Assembly (NCBI GenBank): GCA_013336165.1
Contig: JAAXUF010000002.1
Location: forward strand, 62,001 to 126,000
DNA length: 64,000 nt
Direction: 5' to 3'
From: Coriobacteriia bacterium
GTDB taxonomy: Bacteria > Actinomycetota > Coriobacteriia > Anaerosomatales > JAAXUF01
Of this stretch, positions 51,360 to 60,732 are shown one piece after another. The position numbers and the translations under genes are program-made. Below the pieces are notes generated by a model that was not told where the DNA came from, did not search any database, and worked only from the letters and a program-made list of their open reading frames with translations. The stretch's first letter is position 1. Every line of letters begins with the position of its first letter.

Positions 51360-52475
51360 TTAACTCAGGGGCAGGCGCACACAGACCTGAGTCCCTTGGC
51401 CGATAGCGCTCGATACCGCGACGCTGCCGCCGTGAGCCTCAACGATTTGCCGAGCGATCGCCATGCCCAGCCCAGTACCCTCGACGGCGGACTGAGTCGC
51501 GGTGCCGCGGTAGTAGCGGTCGAAGAGTCGGCCGAGCGTGGCCGCGTCCATGCCCGCACCGTCGTCGGCAATACAGACGACGGCGCCCGCGCCCTCTCGC
51601 CTGACGGAGACGCGGACGGCGGTGCCCTCGGCATTGTGGACGACCGCGTTCGCCAGCAGGTTAGCGAGCGCACGGCGGAACCACGCGGGATCCACATCGG
51701 CGTCGATGCGGCCAGTTCCGGGCGGTTCCTCGAACGCGATCTCGCGGCCCGTCGAGCGCGGATCGTTCGCAAGGTCGACCGCCACGTCGCGCACGAGTTC
51801 GATGAGGTCTGTCTGCTGCCGTCTCAGAGGCAGGGCGTCCGCACGCAAGCGGAAAGTGAGGTTGAGATCGTTGATCATCTCGGCCATGTGACCCGCTTGG
51901 CCTGCCACGATTGCGGCCTGACGCCTAACCTCGTCGGGCTCGAACTCATAGTCGCTCGCAAGCACGCTGGCATAGCCCTGTATCGAGGTGAGCGGCGTGC
52001 GCAGGTCATGCGTCACTCCCGAGATCCACTCCTCGCGGCCCGCCTCCAGTCGCCGCCGCTCATCTTCGGTGCGGCGTAGTTCGAAAGTGAGCACATCGAG
52101 AGAATCGAACACCTCGCGGTAGATGGCGAAGGACTTCTTCCTGGCCTTGCCGTCGTACATGCGGCTCGCCGGACGCCCGTCCGGGCCGAGCGGCTCGGCA
52201 TAGTCGCCGGTAGCCAACGCGTTCAGCCAGGTCATCATGTGCGTCACAGGCCGAGCCAAGCTGCGCCCGAACATCCACACAGAACCGAACGTCGCGGCGG
52301 CTCCGAGCATCAGTAGCCCGCCTGCCAAGAACCCGGTTCCACTGCCGCCCGCGGCCAGGGCGTTGAGCGCGATGACCGCAGCGATCCCCCCGAACACGAA
52401 CAGGAAGCCGAGCAAGACTGTCAGCTGTATCACGCGACCAAGATAGTGGCCGACCATGCGCCCTTCGAGTCTCAT
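51360..52475 (-). CDS. Sensor histidine kinase (BcrS/lantibiotic-type)
   Basis: 371 residues. Two closely spaced N-terminal membrane helices (about 14-36 and 45-68) with almost no extracytoplasmic loop, i.e. intramembrane-sensing type, then HAMP, HisKA with His in ISGVTHDLRTPLTSIQGYA and HATPase_c with NLLANAVVHN, DDGAGMDAATL and GTGLGMAIARQIV. Kinases of this build commonly detect antibiotics through the cognate ABC transporter. Start overlaps the response-regulator stop by 4 bp. Confidence 0.92.
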   Translation of the reverse strand: MRLEGRMVGHYLGRVIQLTVLLGFLFVFGGIAAVIALNALAAGGSGTGFLAGGLLMLGAAATFGSVWMFGRSLARPVTHMMTWLNALATGDYAEPLGPDGRPASRMYDGKARKKSFAIYREVFDSLDVLTFELRRTEDERRRLEAGREEWISGVTHDLRTPLTSIQGYASVLASDYEFEPDEVRRQAAIVAGQAGHMAEMINDLNLTFRLRADALPLRRQQTDLIELVRDVAVDLANDPRSTGREIAFEEPPGTGRIDADVDPAWFRRALANLLANAVVHNAEGTAVRVSVRREGAGAVVCIADDGAGMDAATLGRLFDRYYRGTATQSAVEGTGLGMAIARQIVEAHGGSVAVSSAIGQGTQVCVRLPLS

Positions 52476-53200
52476 GGCTGAATCACGCTCTCACAACGCA
52501 CAAGCTTGTAGCCGAGTCCGCGCGCCGTCAGTAGGTAGCGTGGACGAGCCGGCTCGGGCTCGATCTTCTCGCGCAGGCGGTGAATGTGGACCTGCACCGT
52601 ATTGTCGTCCGACTCGCCGAGAGCCTCCTCGCCCCAGACCTGCCGATAGAGTTGGCGCTTCGAGAAGACCCGACCCGGGTTGCGGCACAGGAATGCGAGC
52701 AGTTGAAACTCCCGCGCTGGTATCGGCAGGTCGCGCCCGGCCACTTCAAGCCGACACTCCGCTTCCAGCAGGCGAAAGCCGTCCCAGTCGAACACCTCGG
52801 CCACCGGTTGCTCGGATGCGTCGACCCCGTTTCCGGACGAGCGGCGTAGAAGGGCCTTGATGCGCGCTACGACCTCGAGGGGGTTGAAAGGTTTCGTGAC
52901 GTAGTCATCCCCGCCAACTCCGAAACCGGTGAGTATGTCGATATCGGAGCCGCGTGCGGAGAGAAACAGGATTGGCGCAGAACAGGTACGCCGAATTTGA
53001 CCGGCCAGCATATAGCCATCGCCGTCAGGAAGCATGACGTCAAGCACGATAAGCGCCGGTGAGCTTGCTTCGACCGCAGCGAGCGCTTCGGCGATGTTTG
53101 AGGTAAGTATCACATCGTCGAACCCCTCGCGCTCCAATACGAGGCGCAACAGATCGAGAATCGCCTGCTCGTCATCGATGATGAGGATACGTTCAGCCAT
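52472..53200 (-). CDS. OmpR-family response regulator of the Bcr-type system
   Basis: 242 residues. Receiver with IIDDEQAILDLLRL, phospho-Asp in LIVLDVMLPDGDGY, Lys in VTKPFNP; DNA-binding winged helix with IPAREFQLLAFLCRNPGRVF, NTVQVHIHRLREKIE and LLTARGLGYKLV. First gene of the RR-HK-ATPase-permease-permease set; it probably activates the transporter genes. No strong ribosome site before ATG 53200. Confidence 0.93.
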   Translation of the reverse strand: MAERILIIDDEQAILDLLRLVLEREGFDDVILTSNIAEALAAVEASSPALIVLDVMLPDGDGYMLAGQIRRTCSAPILFLSARGSDIDILTGFGVGGDDYVTKPFNPLEVVARIKALLRRSSGNGVDASEQPVAEVFDWDGFRLLEAECRLEVAGRDLPIPAREFQLLAFLCRNPGRVFSKRQLYRQVWGEEALGESDDNTVQVHIHRLREKIEPEPARPRYLLTARGLGYKLVRCESVIQP

Positions 53201-53392
53201 TCGCCGCTTTCATTGTCGGAATCGCACTGATTGTACGCGTTACCACACTCCGGCTGGCGCAGTGTTCAGCCGAAGTTCAGGAAGCACCCCCCCCCCGTTT
53301 GGTAACTCCCCGACAGTGACTCCTGTGTCGCGCGTCCACCTGCGCTACACTCTCCTCATCCCGTACTGCCGAGAGGGAGATCGCGCAAGAGC

Positions 53393-54550
53393 ATGGCTCG
53401 CCGACTACATTATATTGACGTTCTCAGGGCCATCGTCGTGGTGCTCCTCGTTCCGCTGCACACTGCACGCGTATTCGACCTGTTCGAGCAGTACTACGCC
53501 AAGAGCGCGTACTCCTCGGAGTTCCTGACTTGGGCTGTTGTCGGCTGGCTGGGCATGTGGCTGGTTCCGCTGTTCTTTCTGCTCGCGGGAATGTCGTCAT
53601 ACTTGTCCTTGCGCAAGTACTCGCCCGGGACGTTCTTCCGCGAGCACGCCAGAAGGCTTTTGATTCCGTTTGCATTTGGTGTGCTCGTGCTTGTGCCACC
53701 GTTGAACTACTTCGGGGCCCGCACGAACGCCGGATTCCGCGGCACGTTCTGGGAGTACCTCACCAGCGGACGCTTCTTCCGCTTCAGCCTGACGCCAGGC
53801 GCCGATTATGCAGGCGGTTTCGGACCCGGACAGATGTGGTTTCTGCTGTTCCTGTTTGTCTTCGTGAGCATCGCACTCCCTCTGTTCATGTGGATGCGCC
53901 CCGGGCACGGTGGGGAGAGAATCGCGCGCGAAATCGCCAAGCGCCTCGCACAACCCACGTGGTGGTGGGTGGGCGCCGGCGCACTGCTTATCGTGCAGCC
54001 TATCCCGCAGCTCTTCGAGCAAGACGTCGCCCTTCTCTTGCTGCTGATGGTTGCCGGCTACATCGGCATGTCGGACGAAGCCTTCATCCGAGACACCAAG
54101 CGCTACGCGGTTCTGGCGACCTTGATGGGCCTACTGTTCTCGGTGGCCGCACTGGTCCTCTACACCTGGCACATCTACTGGACCGACCCCTCGATCCTGC
54201 GAACGGGCTACTACTTCGTCCGAGGCGCCGCAATGTGGCTGCTGCTGCTGGGCGCTGTCGGGCTCGGCGCGAGGTACCTCGACAAGACCGGTCCCGTACT
54301 CGACTACCTATCGGAAAGCAGCTACACGCTGTTCATCCTGCATCAGACGCTGATCGTGGTTATCGCCTACTTCGTGGTCATGATGCCGCTGGGCTGGATC
54401 ACGCAGTTCCTCCTGATCATCGTGCCCGCAACCGCCCTCACCTTCGCCCTGTATGAGGTGGTGCGCCGGTTCGACGGGCTTCGCTGGCTGTTCGGCATGA
54501 AGTCGAAGGCCGCCGAGGCAACCAGCCGACAGCTTCGAGACGCCGAGTAA
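53393..54550 (+). CDS. Acyltransferase-3 family membrane protein (OpgC/MdoC-like)
   Basis: 385 residues, about 10-11 membrane helices. N-terminal RRLHYIDVLRAIVVVLLVPL with the family's D...A and His (PLHTARVFD), FFLLAGMSSYLSLRKYSP, then RRLLIPFAFGVLVLVPPLNY and the C-terminal YTLFILHQTLIVVIAYFVV. Such proteins acylate or succinylate surface glycans or lipids, using an acyl donor from the cytosol. It stands alone. A run of 10 C lies upstream (53287-53296) and 9 C directly downstream (54552-54560). Confidence 0.85.
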   Translation: MARRLHYIDVLRAIVVVLLVPLHTARVFDLFEQYYAKSAYSSEFLTWAVVGWLGMWLVPLFFLLAGMSSYLSLRKYSPGTFFREHARRLLIPFAFGVLVLVPPLNYFGARTNAGFRGTFWEYLTSGRFFRFSLTPGADYAGGFGPGQMWFLLFLFVFVSIALPLFMWMRPGHGGERIAREIAKRLAQPTWWWVGAGALLIVQPIPQLFEQDVALLLLLMVAGYIGMSDEAFIRDTKRYAVLATLMGLLFSVAALVLYTWHIYWTDPSILRTGYYFVRGAAMWLLLLGAVGLGARYLDKTGPVLDYLSESSYTLFILHQTLIVVIAYFVVMMPLGWITQFLLIIVPATALTFALYEVVRRFDGLRWLFGMKSKAAEATSRQLRDAE

Positions 54551-54607
54551 GCCCCCCCCCGGCGGTGCAGTTCCCCTTCTGCAAGTCTCGAATTACCTGT
54601 TTGCTTT

Positions 54608-54635
54608 TTGCTACAAAGTGATATCATCTTAATAT
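54608..54635 (+). promoter_or_regulatory. Predicted sigma70-type promoter for SPFH operon
   Basis: TTGCTA (54608-54613), 16-bp spacer, TAATAT (54630-54635), in a locally AT-rich patch 59 bp before the SPFH start codon. Confidence 0.45.
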
Positions 54636-54693
54636 CTCACCCAGTCGTCGAGGCGCGAACGCGTCCGACGCTAACCGGAGGTAGCAGCAGAAG

Positions 54694-55716
54694 ATGAGCA
54701 AGGAGAGAACGGCCAAGGTAATGAGCGGTTGGATCATGCTTCCTGTGGTGATCGTCATGCTGCTCGGGGGTCCTGCGTTGTTCATTGCAGGTATCGTCAT
54801 CGGTGTTACGGCGGGCGGCAGCGACGCTCCGCCAATCTGGTGGATGTTCATCACCGGAATGCTCGTGTTCATGGCGAGCTTCTTCATCATGCCCGGCTTC
54901 TTCACGCTCCAGCCCAACGAGGCACGCGTCCTGATCCTATTCGGCAAGTACCGGGGCACCGTGCGTGATGACGGCTTCCACTGGGGCAACCCCTTCTATG
55001 CGAACGGTGCCTCCGCCGAGGGGATGCAGATCGCGGCGAGCGCGACCGGCTTCACGCTGAAGAAAGCCGACGGCAGCGACGGCAGCACAGCACCCAAGCC
55101 CAAGGCCGCACGGAACAAGATCTCCCTGCGTGCCCGCACGCTCAACGGCGAAAAGCTCAAGGTCAACGACAAGGGCGGCAACCCGGTCGAGATCGCTGCC
55201 GTCGTGGTGTGGCGCGTCAACGACACCGCGCAGGCCATGTTCGACGTCGACAACTACGAGACCTACGTGTCCACCCAGAGTGAGACCGCGCTGCGTCACG
55301 TCGCCACTGCCTACGCCTACGATCACGGCGAGGAAGACGACGCCGGCCCCGCCGAGATCACGCTGCGCAGTAACATCGAGGAGGTCTCCGAGGCGCTCCA
55401 GGCCGAACTCGCCGTACGGCTGGCCAAAGCCGGTGTCGTCATCGACGATGCGCGCCTGACGCACCTCGCCTACGCTCCCGAGATCGCCCAAGCGATGCTG
55501 CGCCGCCAGCAGGCTGAAGCCGTCATCGCAGCCCGCCGCAAGATCGTCCATGGCGCCGTGAGCATGGTCGAGATGGCGCTAACCGAGCTCGCCGAGAAGA
55601 ACGTCGTCAGCCTCGACGACGAGCGCAAGGCCGCCATGGTCAGCAACCTCATGGTCGTGCTGTGCGGCGAGGCCGAAGTACACCCCGTCGTCAACGCCGG
55701 CACGCTGTACCAGTAG
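54694..55716 (+). CDS. SPFH (band 7/stomatin-like) domain membrane protein
   Basis: 340 residues. Two N-terminal membrane helices (about 14-36 and 46-68), then an SPFH domain starting [19 protein letters not shown] and including [20 protein letters not shown], and a helical C-terminus with [24 protein letters not shown] proteins form oligomeric rings that organise membrane microdomains. This variant is regularly followed by a small ribbon-helix-helix gene, as here (22-bp gap). The operon continues into an ABC exporter. ATG 54694, site GGAGG. Confidence 0.9.
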   Translation: MSKERTAKVMSGWIMLPVVIVMLLGGPALFIAGIVIGVTAGGSDAPPIWWMFITGMLVFMASFFIMPGFFTLQPNEARVLILFGKYRGTVRDDGFHWGNPFYANGASAEGMQIAASATGFTLKKADGSDGSTAPKPKAARNKISLRARTLNGEKLKVNDKGGNPVEIAAVVVWRVNDTAQAMFDVDNYETYVSTQSETALRHVATAYAYDHGEEDDAGPAEITLRSNIEEVSEALQAELAVRLAKAGVVIDDARLTHLAYAPEIAQAMLRRQQAEAVIAARRKIVHGAVSMVEMALTELAEKNVVSLDDERKAAMVSNLMVVLCGEAEVHPVVNAGTLYQ

Positions 55717-55738
55717 AAACGGTCATGGGGCCCTACAA

Positions 55739-55942
55739 ATGGCGGCACGCAAACAATACCTGCTGAGAATCGACCCCGATGTATGGGCCGAGGTCGAGAA
55801 GTGGGCTGCTGACGACCTGCGGAGCGTGAACGCACAGATCGAGTATCTGCTGCGAGACGCGATCCGCAGGCGTCGGGGCCGCTCGGCGGCAGGGGGCATG
55901 GCGGAAGGGTCGGTCCCAACCAGCGAAGGTTTGGAATCATGA
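55739..55942 (+). CDS. Small Arc/ribbon-helix-helix protein linked to SPFH gene
   Basis: 67 residues. [20 protein letters not shown], then [20 protein letters not shown] fits one strand plus two helices of the Arc/MetJ fold, as in HicB-tail or Arc DNA-binding proteins, with a basic and then flexible tail. It may be a transcriptional autoregulator or a subunit that acts with the SPFH protein. The stop overlaps the ATPase start by 4 bp (ATGA), so it is translated in the operon. The ribosome site before ATG 55739 is weak. Confidence 0.8.
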   Translation: MAARKQYLLRIDPDVWAEVEKWAADDLRSVNAQIEYLLRDAIRRRRGRSAAGGMAEGSVPTSEGLES

Positions 55943-56868
55943 AAACAGCATCCACCGAACCGCTCGTCCATATTCGGAATCTCCGGATGGATTTCGGCGG
56001 AAACACGGTCATCCGGGACCTGTCCTTCGATATCAACCGTGGAGAGACGTTCGGGTTCTTGGGGTCAAACGGCTCGGGGAAGACGACAACGATTCGTGCG
56101 CTGCTGGGAATCTATCAGCCCACGGCGGGTACCCTTCATATCAACGGGCGCACATTCCGGCCGGAAGATGGCGGGAGATTGGGCTACCTGCCCGAGGAGC
56201 GTGGCCTTTACAAGAGAGAGTCGGTCATCGATGTGATGACCTACTTCGGCAGACTCAAAGGGTTGAGCAAGCGGGCGGCGGCGTCATGGTCGCTCGACTA
56301 CCTGGAGCGAGTCGCACTGGGAGACAAGGCGAAGCTTCGGGTTGACAAGCTCTCCAGCGGGCAACAACAGAAAGTGCAACTGGGTGTGACGATCATGAAC
56401 GATCCGGAACTGCTCATCCTAGATGAGCCGACCAAGGGCTTCGATCCTGTGAACCGGCGGCTCCTGATGGACATCATCGAAGAGCAGAAGAACGCCGGCG
56501 CCACCGTGCTGATGGTGACACACCAGATGGAAGAGGTCGAACGGTTGTGCGACCGAGTGGTCCTGCTCAAGAACGGTGAGGCAGAAGCATACGGAACCAT
56601 CCCCGAGGTACAGAACCAGTACGGTGGGACTATTATTCGGCTCAAGTACTCCGGCGACATTCCCGCTTCGGCGCACTATGCGGTGACATTGCGAGAGAAC
56701 AACTATGCCGAACTCGCCATCGCCGAGCAGGTCGACGAGGCACAGATTCTCCGGGAGTTGGTCGAAGCAGGTGTCTTGGTGCGAAGTTTCCTGACCAGCA
56801 AGTTGTCATTGGACGACATTTTCGTGAAGGTCTACGGGAATCAGAGTGAACTCGGGGGACAGAACTGA
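55939..56868 (+). CDS. ABC transporter ATPase (NatA-like)
   Basis: 309 residues. Walker [37 protein letters not shown] (typical of the NatA/YhaQ branch), signature [17 protein letters not shown], Walker [17 protein letters not shown]-loop [10 protein letters not shown]-terminal ~80-residue domain. Coupled to the permease gene by TGATG overlap. NatAB-type exporters move Na+ or antibiotics outward. Confidence 0.92.
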   Translation: MKTASTEPLVHIRNLRMDFGGNTVIRDLSFDINRGETFGFLGSNGSGKTTTIRALLGIYQPTAGTLHINGRTFRPEDGGRLGYLPEERGLYKRESVIDVMTYFGRLKGLSKRAAASWSLDYLERVALGDKAKLRVDKLSSGQQQKVQLGVTIMNDPELLILDEPTKGFDPVNRRLLMDIIEEQKNAGATVLMVTHQMEEVERLCDRVVLLKNGEAEAYGTIPEVQNQYGGTIIRLKYSGDIPASAHYAVTLRENNYAELAIAEQVDEAQILRELVEAGVLVRSFLTSKLSLDDIFVKVYGNQSELGGQN

Positions 56869-58088
56869 TGGCACGGCACAACTTGAGTACCGTCGTCTCG
56901 TTCGAGGTGACACGGACTCTGACAAAGAGGCGTTTCTGGATCACGGCCCTGATCGTGCCGATCCTTCTCGGCGTCGTGATAGCGCTTGTGGTGCTGTCGA
57001 ACACGACTACCACGGACCAAGTGAATTCGCAGAAGAACGCCAAGTTCACCTTCGCCTACACTGACGCCTCCGGATACGTGGACCCGGACATTGCGATCGC
57101 CTTCGGCGGCAGCGTGGTGACCGACGACGCCCAAGCGATCGCAGACGTGAGGTCAGGGAAGTTGGGCGCGTACTTCGCCTACCCGTCTGACCCAGCGAAA
57201 CAGCCGACCAAGGTCTACGGAGCAGACAGCGGAATCTTCGAGAACGGCAAGTACGCAGCCGTTGCGACCCAGCTCCTTGTGGCGAGCGCCCAAACGAAGA
57301 TTGGCGACCAGACGCTGACTGCTCTCGCCCAGGGCACCTTCCCTGTCACCTCAACCACCTATGAGGCCGGCCGAGAATCCGGCGGGATCAACGAGGTCAT
57401 CCCACCGCTGGCATTCCTCGTGATCTTCTACATCGTCATCGTACTGCTGGGCAACCAGATGCTAACCAGCCTGCTCGAGGAGAAGGAGAACAGGGTCACC
57501 GAGATGATCCTGACCACCATGGATCCGACCACGCTGGTCGTCGGCAAGGTCATTTCCCTGTTCATCGTCGGACTGGTGCAGATACTGGTGTTTGCTCTGC
57601 CGGTGATCATTGGGTACGCGTTCTTCAGAACCCAACTGAGCCTGCCTGATTTCGACTTGTCTCACTTGCTTCTCGACCCCGGCCCAATGATTGTCGGCGC
57701 CTTGCTCCTCTGCGGCGGATTCGCTCTCTTCACCACTACGCTGGTCGCGGTTGGCGCGATCATGCCCACGGCCAAGGATGCTGGCCAGGTCTTCGGTGTC
57801 CTGATGATATTGATCTTCGTTCCTTTCTACGCCATCAGTCTCGTGGTTTCAGATCCGCATGCGCTCATTGTGCAAGTGTTCACGTTCTTCCCCTACTCGG
57901 CAGCGGTGACCGCGATGCTTCGCAACGGGTTTGGATCCCTGAGTCCCATTGAGGCGATCATCGTCATTGTCGAACTGTTCGGCCTGAGCATCATCACTCT
58001 TCGCATCGCCGTGCGGCTCTTCCGGTACGGATCGATCGAATACTCGAAGAAGATCTCCCTCATGACCGTGTTCGACAAGCAGAAATAG
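56868..58088 (+). CDS. ABC transporter permease (NatB-like)
   Basis: 406 residues. Membrane helix 1 (about 24-45), a ~130-residue external domain (about 46-180), then five to six helices including LVIFYIVIVLLGNQMLTSLL, LFIVGLVQILVFALPVIIGY and VLMILIFVPFYAISLVVSD. EEKENRVTEMILTTMDP after helix 2 is the conserved NatB/ABC-2 motif. It forms the pore with the preceding ATPase. Confidence 0.9.
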   Translation: MARHNLSTVVSFEVTRTLTKRRFWITALIVPILLGVVIALVVLSNTTTTDQVNSQKNAKFTFAYTDASGYVDPDIAIAFGGSVVTDDAQAIADVRSGKLGAYFAYPSDPAKQPTKVYGADSGIFENGKYAAVATQLLVASAQTKIGDQTLTALAQGTFPVTSTTYEAGRESGGINEVIPPLAFLVIFYIVIVLLGNQMLTSLLEEKENRVTEMILTTMDPTTLVVGKVISLFIVGLVQILVFALPVIIGYAFFRTQLSLPDFDLSHLLLDPGPMIVGALLLCGGFALFTTTLVAVGAIMPTAKDAGQVFGVLMILIFVPFYAISLVVSDPHALIVQVFTFFPYSAAVTAMLRNGFGSLSPIEAIIVIVELFGLSIITLRIAVRLFRYGSIEYSKKISLMTVFDKQK

Positions 58089-58168
58089 CGGCGTCGGCAA
58101 CGTGCAGTCTTAAGCGGGTATCATCCGCTTGTGAGCAGAGGCCCAGCACCTCGAGAAAGGGTGTCCCG

Positions 58169-58801
58169 ATGGCAATTGCAGCATGGTGCGCGGAGTGCGG
58201 TCAGTACGTATGGCTCGGCGAAAGTGGGGGTTGCGCGAACGGGCATCCGGCCAGCGCGTGTAGCAAGTGGTACGACCCGGCGACTGGACAGCCGGTCGAC
58301 CCGCCGATTCCTGCGGCGGCGCCTGCGGAAGCGGCGCCTGCGGTGAGTCCCGCCGCCAACCCCGTCGGCACGCGCCTCGGCTTTCTCGCCGACGTGCTCG
58401 CGGCGTTCTCGGCACACCAGGGCTACACCGCCGCCTACGGCACCGACACCGATCTCGCCATCAACAACGTGGTCGCCGCCGCGTCGTGGGGTCTCGGCAA
58501 GAAGAAGGTTGAGTACTCGGCGATCATGAAGGCCGTCGAGCCGGAGCGCACCGTCTACTTCTGGGAGATGCTGAAGGAGAAGGGCGGCGGCGCGAGTTTT
58601 GGCGGCTTCGAGTCGGAGTCGTACACGACGTTCGGGAAGAAACGCTCGGGAACCAAGAAGGAGACCGTGTTCGGCCCCGACGGCAAGGTGCTCGACTACT
58701 CGTGGGACTACGCCGAGACGCGCGAGATCGTCGAACAGATCGCGGCCCGTCACGGCTTCAAGGTGAAGGTCGTGCTGCGCAAAGGTAGCGCGCAGTACTG
58801 A
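58169..58801 (+). CDS. Unknown protein with N-terminal zinc-knuckle-like motif
   Basis: 210 residues. The N-terminus has WCAECGQYVWLGESGGCANG, then HPASACSKWY, a Cys/His pattern resembling a degenerate zinc ribbon that also starts several unrelated proteins in this class. A Pro/Ala linker follows (about 45-65), then a folded C-terminal domain (about 68-205) with LGFLADVLAAFSAHQGYTAA and TVYFWEMLKEKGGG. No catalytic motif is recognised. AAAGG precedes ATG 58169. It is followed after 40 bp by a toroid protein gene and may be co-transcribed with it. Confidence 0.6.
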   Translation: MAIAAWCAECGQYVWLGESGGCANGHPASACSKWYDPATGQPVDPPIPAAAPAEAAPAVSPAANPVGTRLGFLADVLAAFSAHQGYTAAYGTDTDLAINNVVAAASWGLGKKKVEYSAIMKAVEPERTVYFWEMLKEKGGGASFGGFESESYTTFGKKRSGTKKETVFGPDGKVLDYSWDYAETREIVEQIAARHGFKVKVVLRKGSAQY

Positions 58802-58841
58802 CGCGCTCGCGCCGGCCGAGACAAAGAGGACGTCCGCCACC

Positions 58842-59912
58842 ATGTCACCTATCGCATCCGGCATCAAGCGGATCATGCAGACCGTTCCCGCCGAGACGCT
58901 TCGCTGGCTTCTCGAGCCCGACAACCCTGCCGTCGCGGTGTTGACTCGCAGGCGGTTGCTCGGCGAAGAGGACTCCCCCGCCCTCACTGAGCTGTGGGCG
59001 CGGCGCAACGAGTACGCACCCGTCGCGCGCATCCTTGAACTGCAGACCACCGACGGTTCGTGGGCACCGCCGGCGCGCGACTACCAGAAGTACTGGGGCT
59101 CGCTGTGGCAGATTCACTTCCTCGGCGAGCTCATGGCGAACCCGGACGACGAGCGCATTCGGCGAGGCGCGGAGTACGCGTTCTCTCGCCAGCTGCCGGA
59201 CGGAGCCTGGAGCTGCAACGGACGTCCCGTCGCCGCGATCCCCTGTCTGACCGCTAACGTCGGCCGGGCGCTCGCGCGGCTCGGCTACGCGCGCGACGAG
59301 CGCGTCATTCGCGCGCTGGCCTCGATCGCCGACATCGTACGCGAGTATGGGGTCCTGGCGTGCACCGCCGGTGGTCACTCGCACACGCTCAACGGCTACT
59401 GCCACATGCTCGCACCGAAGGTGCTGCTCTTCCTCGGCGAGATGCCGCGCGACGTGTGGCCTGACGGTGCCGAGGAGTTGCGCGCGGAATGTGTGCGTGT
59501 ACTGCGCGAGCGACAGATCTTCCGCTGCCTGCCCGCGGGGTACCGCGAGTTCCAGGACCTCGCCGTCCACGCCCCGCTCGCCGAGAGGCCCGAGTTGCGC
59601 GAGCGCTGGATCGCCGAGCACGGCCCGCTGCAGTATGGCGACAAGCCGGGGTGGCTGCGATTCGGATACCCGCTGTCGTACAACTCCGACGCGCTCGAGG
59701 CGTTGGCCGCGCTGGCAGGCGTCGGCGAGGAGCGTCGGCCGGAGTACGAGGCAGCGATCGAGACGGTCCGCTCGGCGGCAGATCCGCAGATGCGCTGGAT
59801 CCAGCGCACGAGCTTCGACGACAAGATGCTGGCGTGCGTCAGCGGGAAGGGGGAGCTGAGCAAGTGGCTCACCCTCCGGGCGCTCGAGGTGCTGGGGCGG
59901 TTCGGGGAGTAG
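58842..59912 (+). CDS. Alpha/alpha-toroid (prenyltransferase/squalene-cyclase-like repeat) protein
   Basis: 356 residues. Begins IMQTVPAETLRWLLEPDNPA, AVAVLTRRRLLGEED, then repeats such as LELQTTDGSWAPPARDYQ, WGSLWQIHFLGELMANPDD, YAFSRQLPDGAWSCNGRP, IPCLTANVGRALARLGYARD, SYNSDALEALAALAGVGE and SKWLTLRALEVLGRFGE. Related to the protein at 39966-41075 in length, repeat pattern and C-terminal block. Such proteins are sometimes mislabelled as nitrogen-fixation or squalene-cyclase proteins; the cyclase DXDD motif is not evident. Function unknown. Confidence 0.7.
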   Translation: MSPIASGIKRIMQTVPAETLRWLLEPDNPAVAVLTRRRLLGEEDSPALTELWARRNEYAPVARILELQTTDGSWAPPARDYQKYWGSLWQIHFLGELMANPDDERIRRGAEYAFSRQLPDGAWSCNGRPVAAIPCLTANVGRALARLGYARDERVIRALASIADIVREYGVLACTAGGHSHTLNGYCHMLAPKVLLFLGEMPRDVWPDGAEELRAECVRVLRERQIFRCLPAGYREFQDLAVHAPLAERPELRERWIAEHGPLQYGDKPGWLRFGYPLSYNSDALEALAALAGVGEERRPEYEAAIETVRSAADPQMRWIQRTSFDDKMLACVSGKGELSKWLTLRALEVLGRFGE

Positions 59913-59994
59913 CACTTCGGGACCATGTGAGCTGCCGCTCTCCCACATGTATCCCCTACAATGACCTCACGATCATTCGCTGAGGGAGACCTGC

Positions 59995-60732
59995 GTGAAC
60001 CCGACCGAACACACGGCCGTCTTGTCGGTCCGCGGCTTGGACTACGACTACAACGGCGCCAAGGCTCTGAGCGATGTCACCTTCGATGCGCGGGCGGGCG
60101 AAATCCTCGCGCTGATCGGCAGGAACGGCGCCGGCAAGTCGACGCTGCTGCGCTGCCTCGCCGGCTGGAGCGCGCCTGGGCGCGGCGAGATCGACTTTCT
60201 GGGCACGTCGCTCAAGACGCTGGAGCGCTCGGCTCGGCGCGAGATCGTGCTGGTCACCGACACGCCGCCGTTCTACGACGACCTCACCGCACGCGAGCAT
60301 CTGCAATTCGTGCTGCGCGCCAACCGGCTTGAGGATCGGCTCGGCACGGCGGAGTCGCTGCTCTCATCATTCGGCATCCGCAACAGCGCCGATGCGTACC
60401 CGTCGACGTTCTCGCGAGGCATGCGCTACAAGCTCGCGCTCGTGCTGGCGCTGAGCCTGCGGCCGAAGCTGCTGCTGCTCGACGAGCCGTTCGGTCCCCT
60501 CGATCCGGTGTCCTCGGCGGGACTCTGGCGCGAGCTTCAGACCGCCGCCGAGAACGGCTCGGCGATCGTGCTCTCGAGCCACCAGATGCCGGAGGGCGCC
60601 GTTCCCGACCGCTACGTCGTCCTCGAGGAGGGCATCCTGCTCGCCGAGGGAACCGGCGATGAGATCGCCCAGGCAGGCGCGACGCTCGAGGACGTGCTGC
60701 GCGTCACACTCGAAGGCGGCGCGCTGGCATGA
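59995..60732 (+). CDS. ABC transporter ATPase with atypical signature
   Basis: 245 residues. Walker A GRNGAGKSTLLRCLAG, signature region FSRGMRYKLALVLAL where LSGGQ would be, Walker B LLLLDEPFGPLDPVS, H-loop LSSHQMPE. The short length and altered signature resemble EcsA/YtrB-type ATPases. GTG 59995 with GAGGGAG upstream. The stop overlaps the next gene (ATGATG), which encodes the membrane partner. Confidence 0.88.
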   Translation: MNPTEHTAVLSVRGLDYDYNGAKALSDVTFDARAGEILALIGRNGAGKSTLLRCLAGWSAPGRGEIDFLGTSLKTLERSARREIVLVTDTPPFYDDLTAREHLQFVLRANRLEDRLGTAESLLSSFGIRNSADAYPSTFSRGMRYKLALVLALSLRPKLLLLDEPFGPLDPVSSAGLWRELQTAAENGSAIVLSSHQMPEGAVPDRYVVLEEGILLAEGTGDEIAQAGATLEDVLRVTLEGGALA

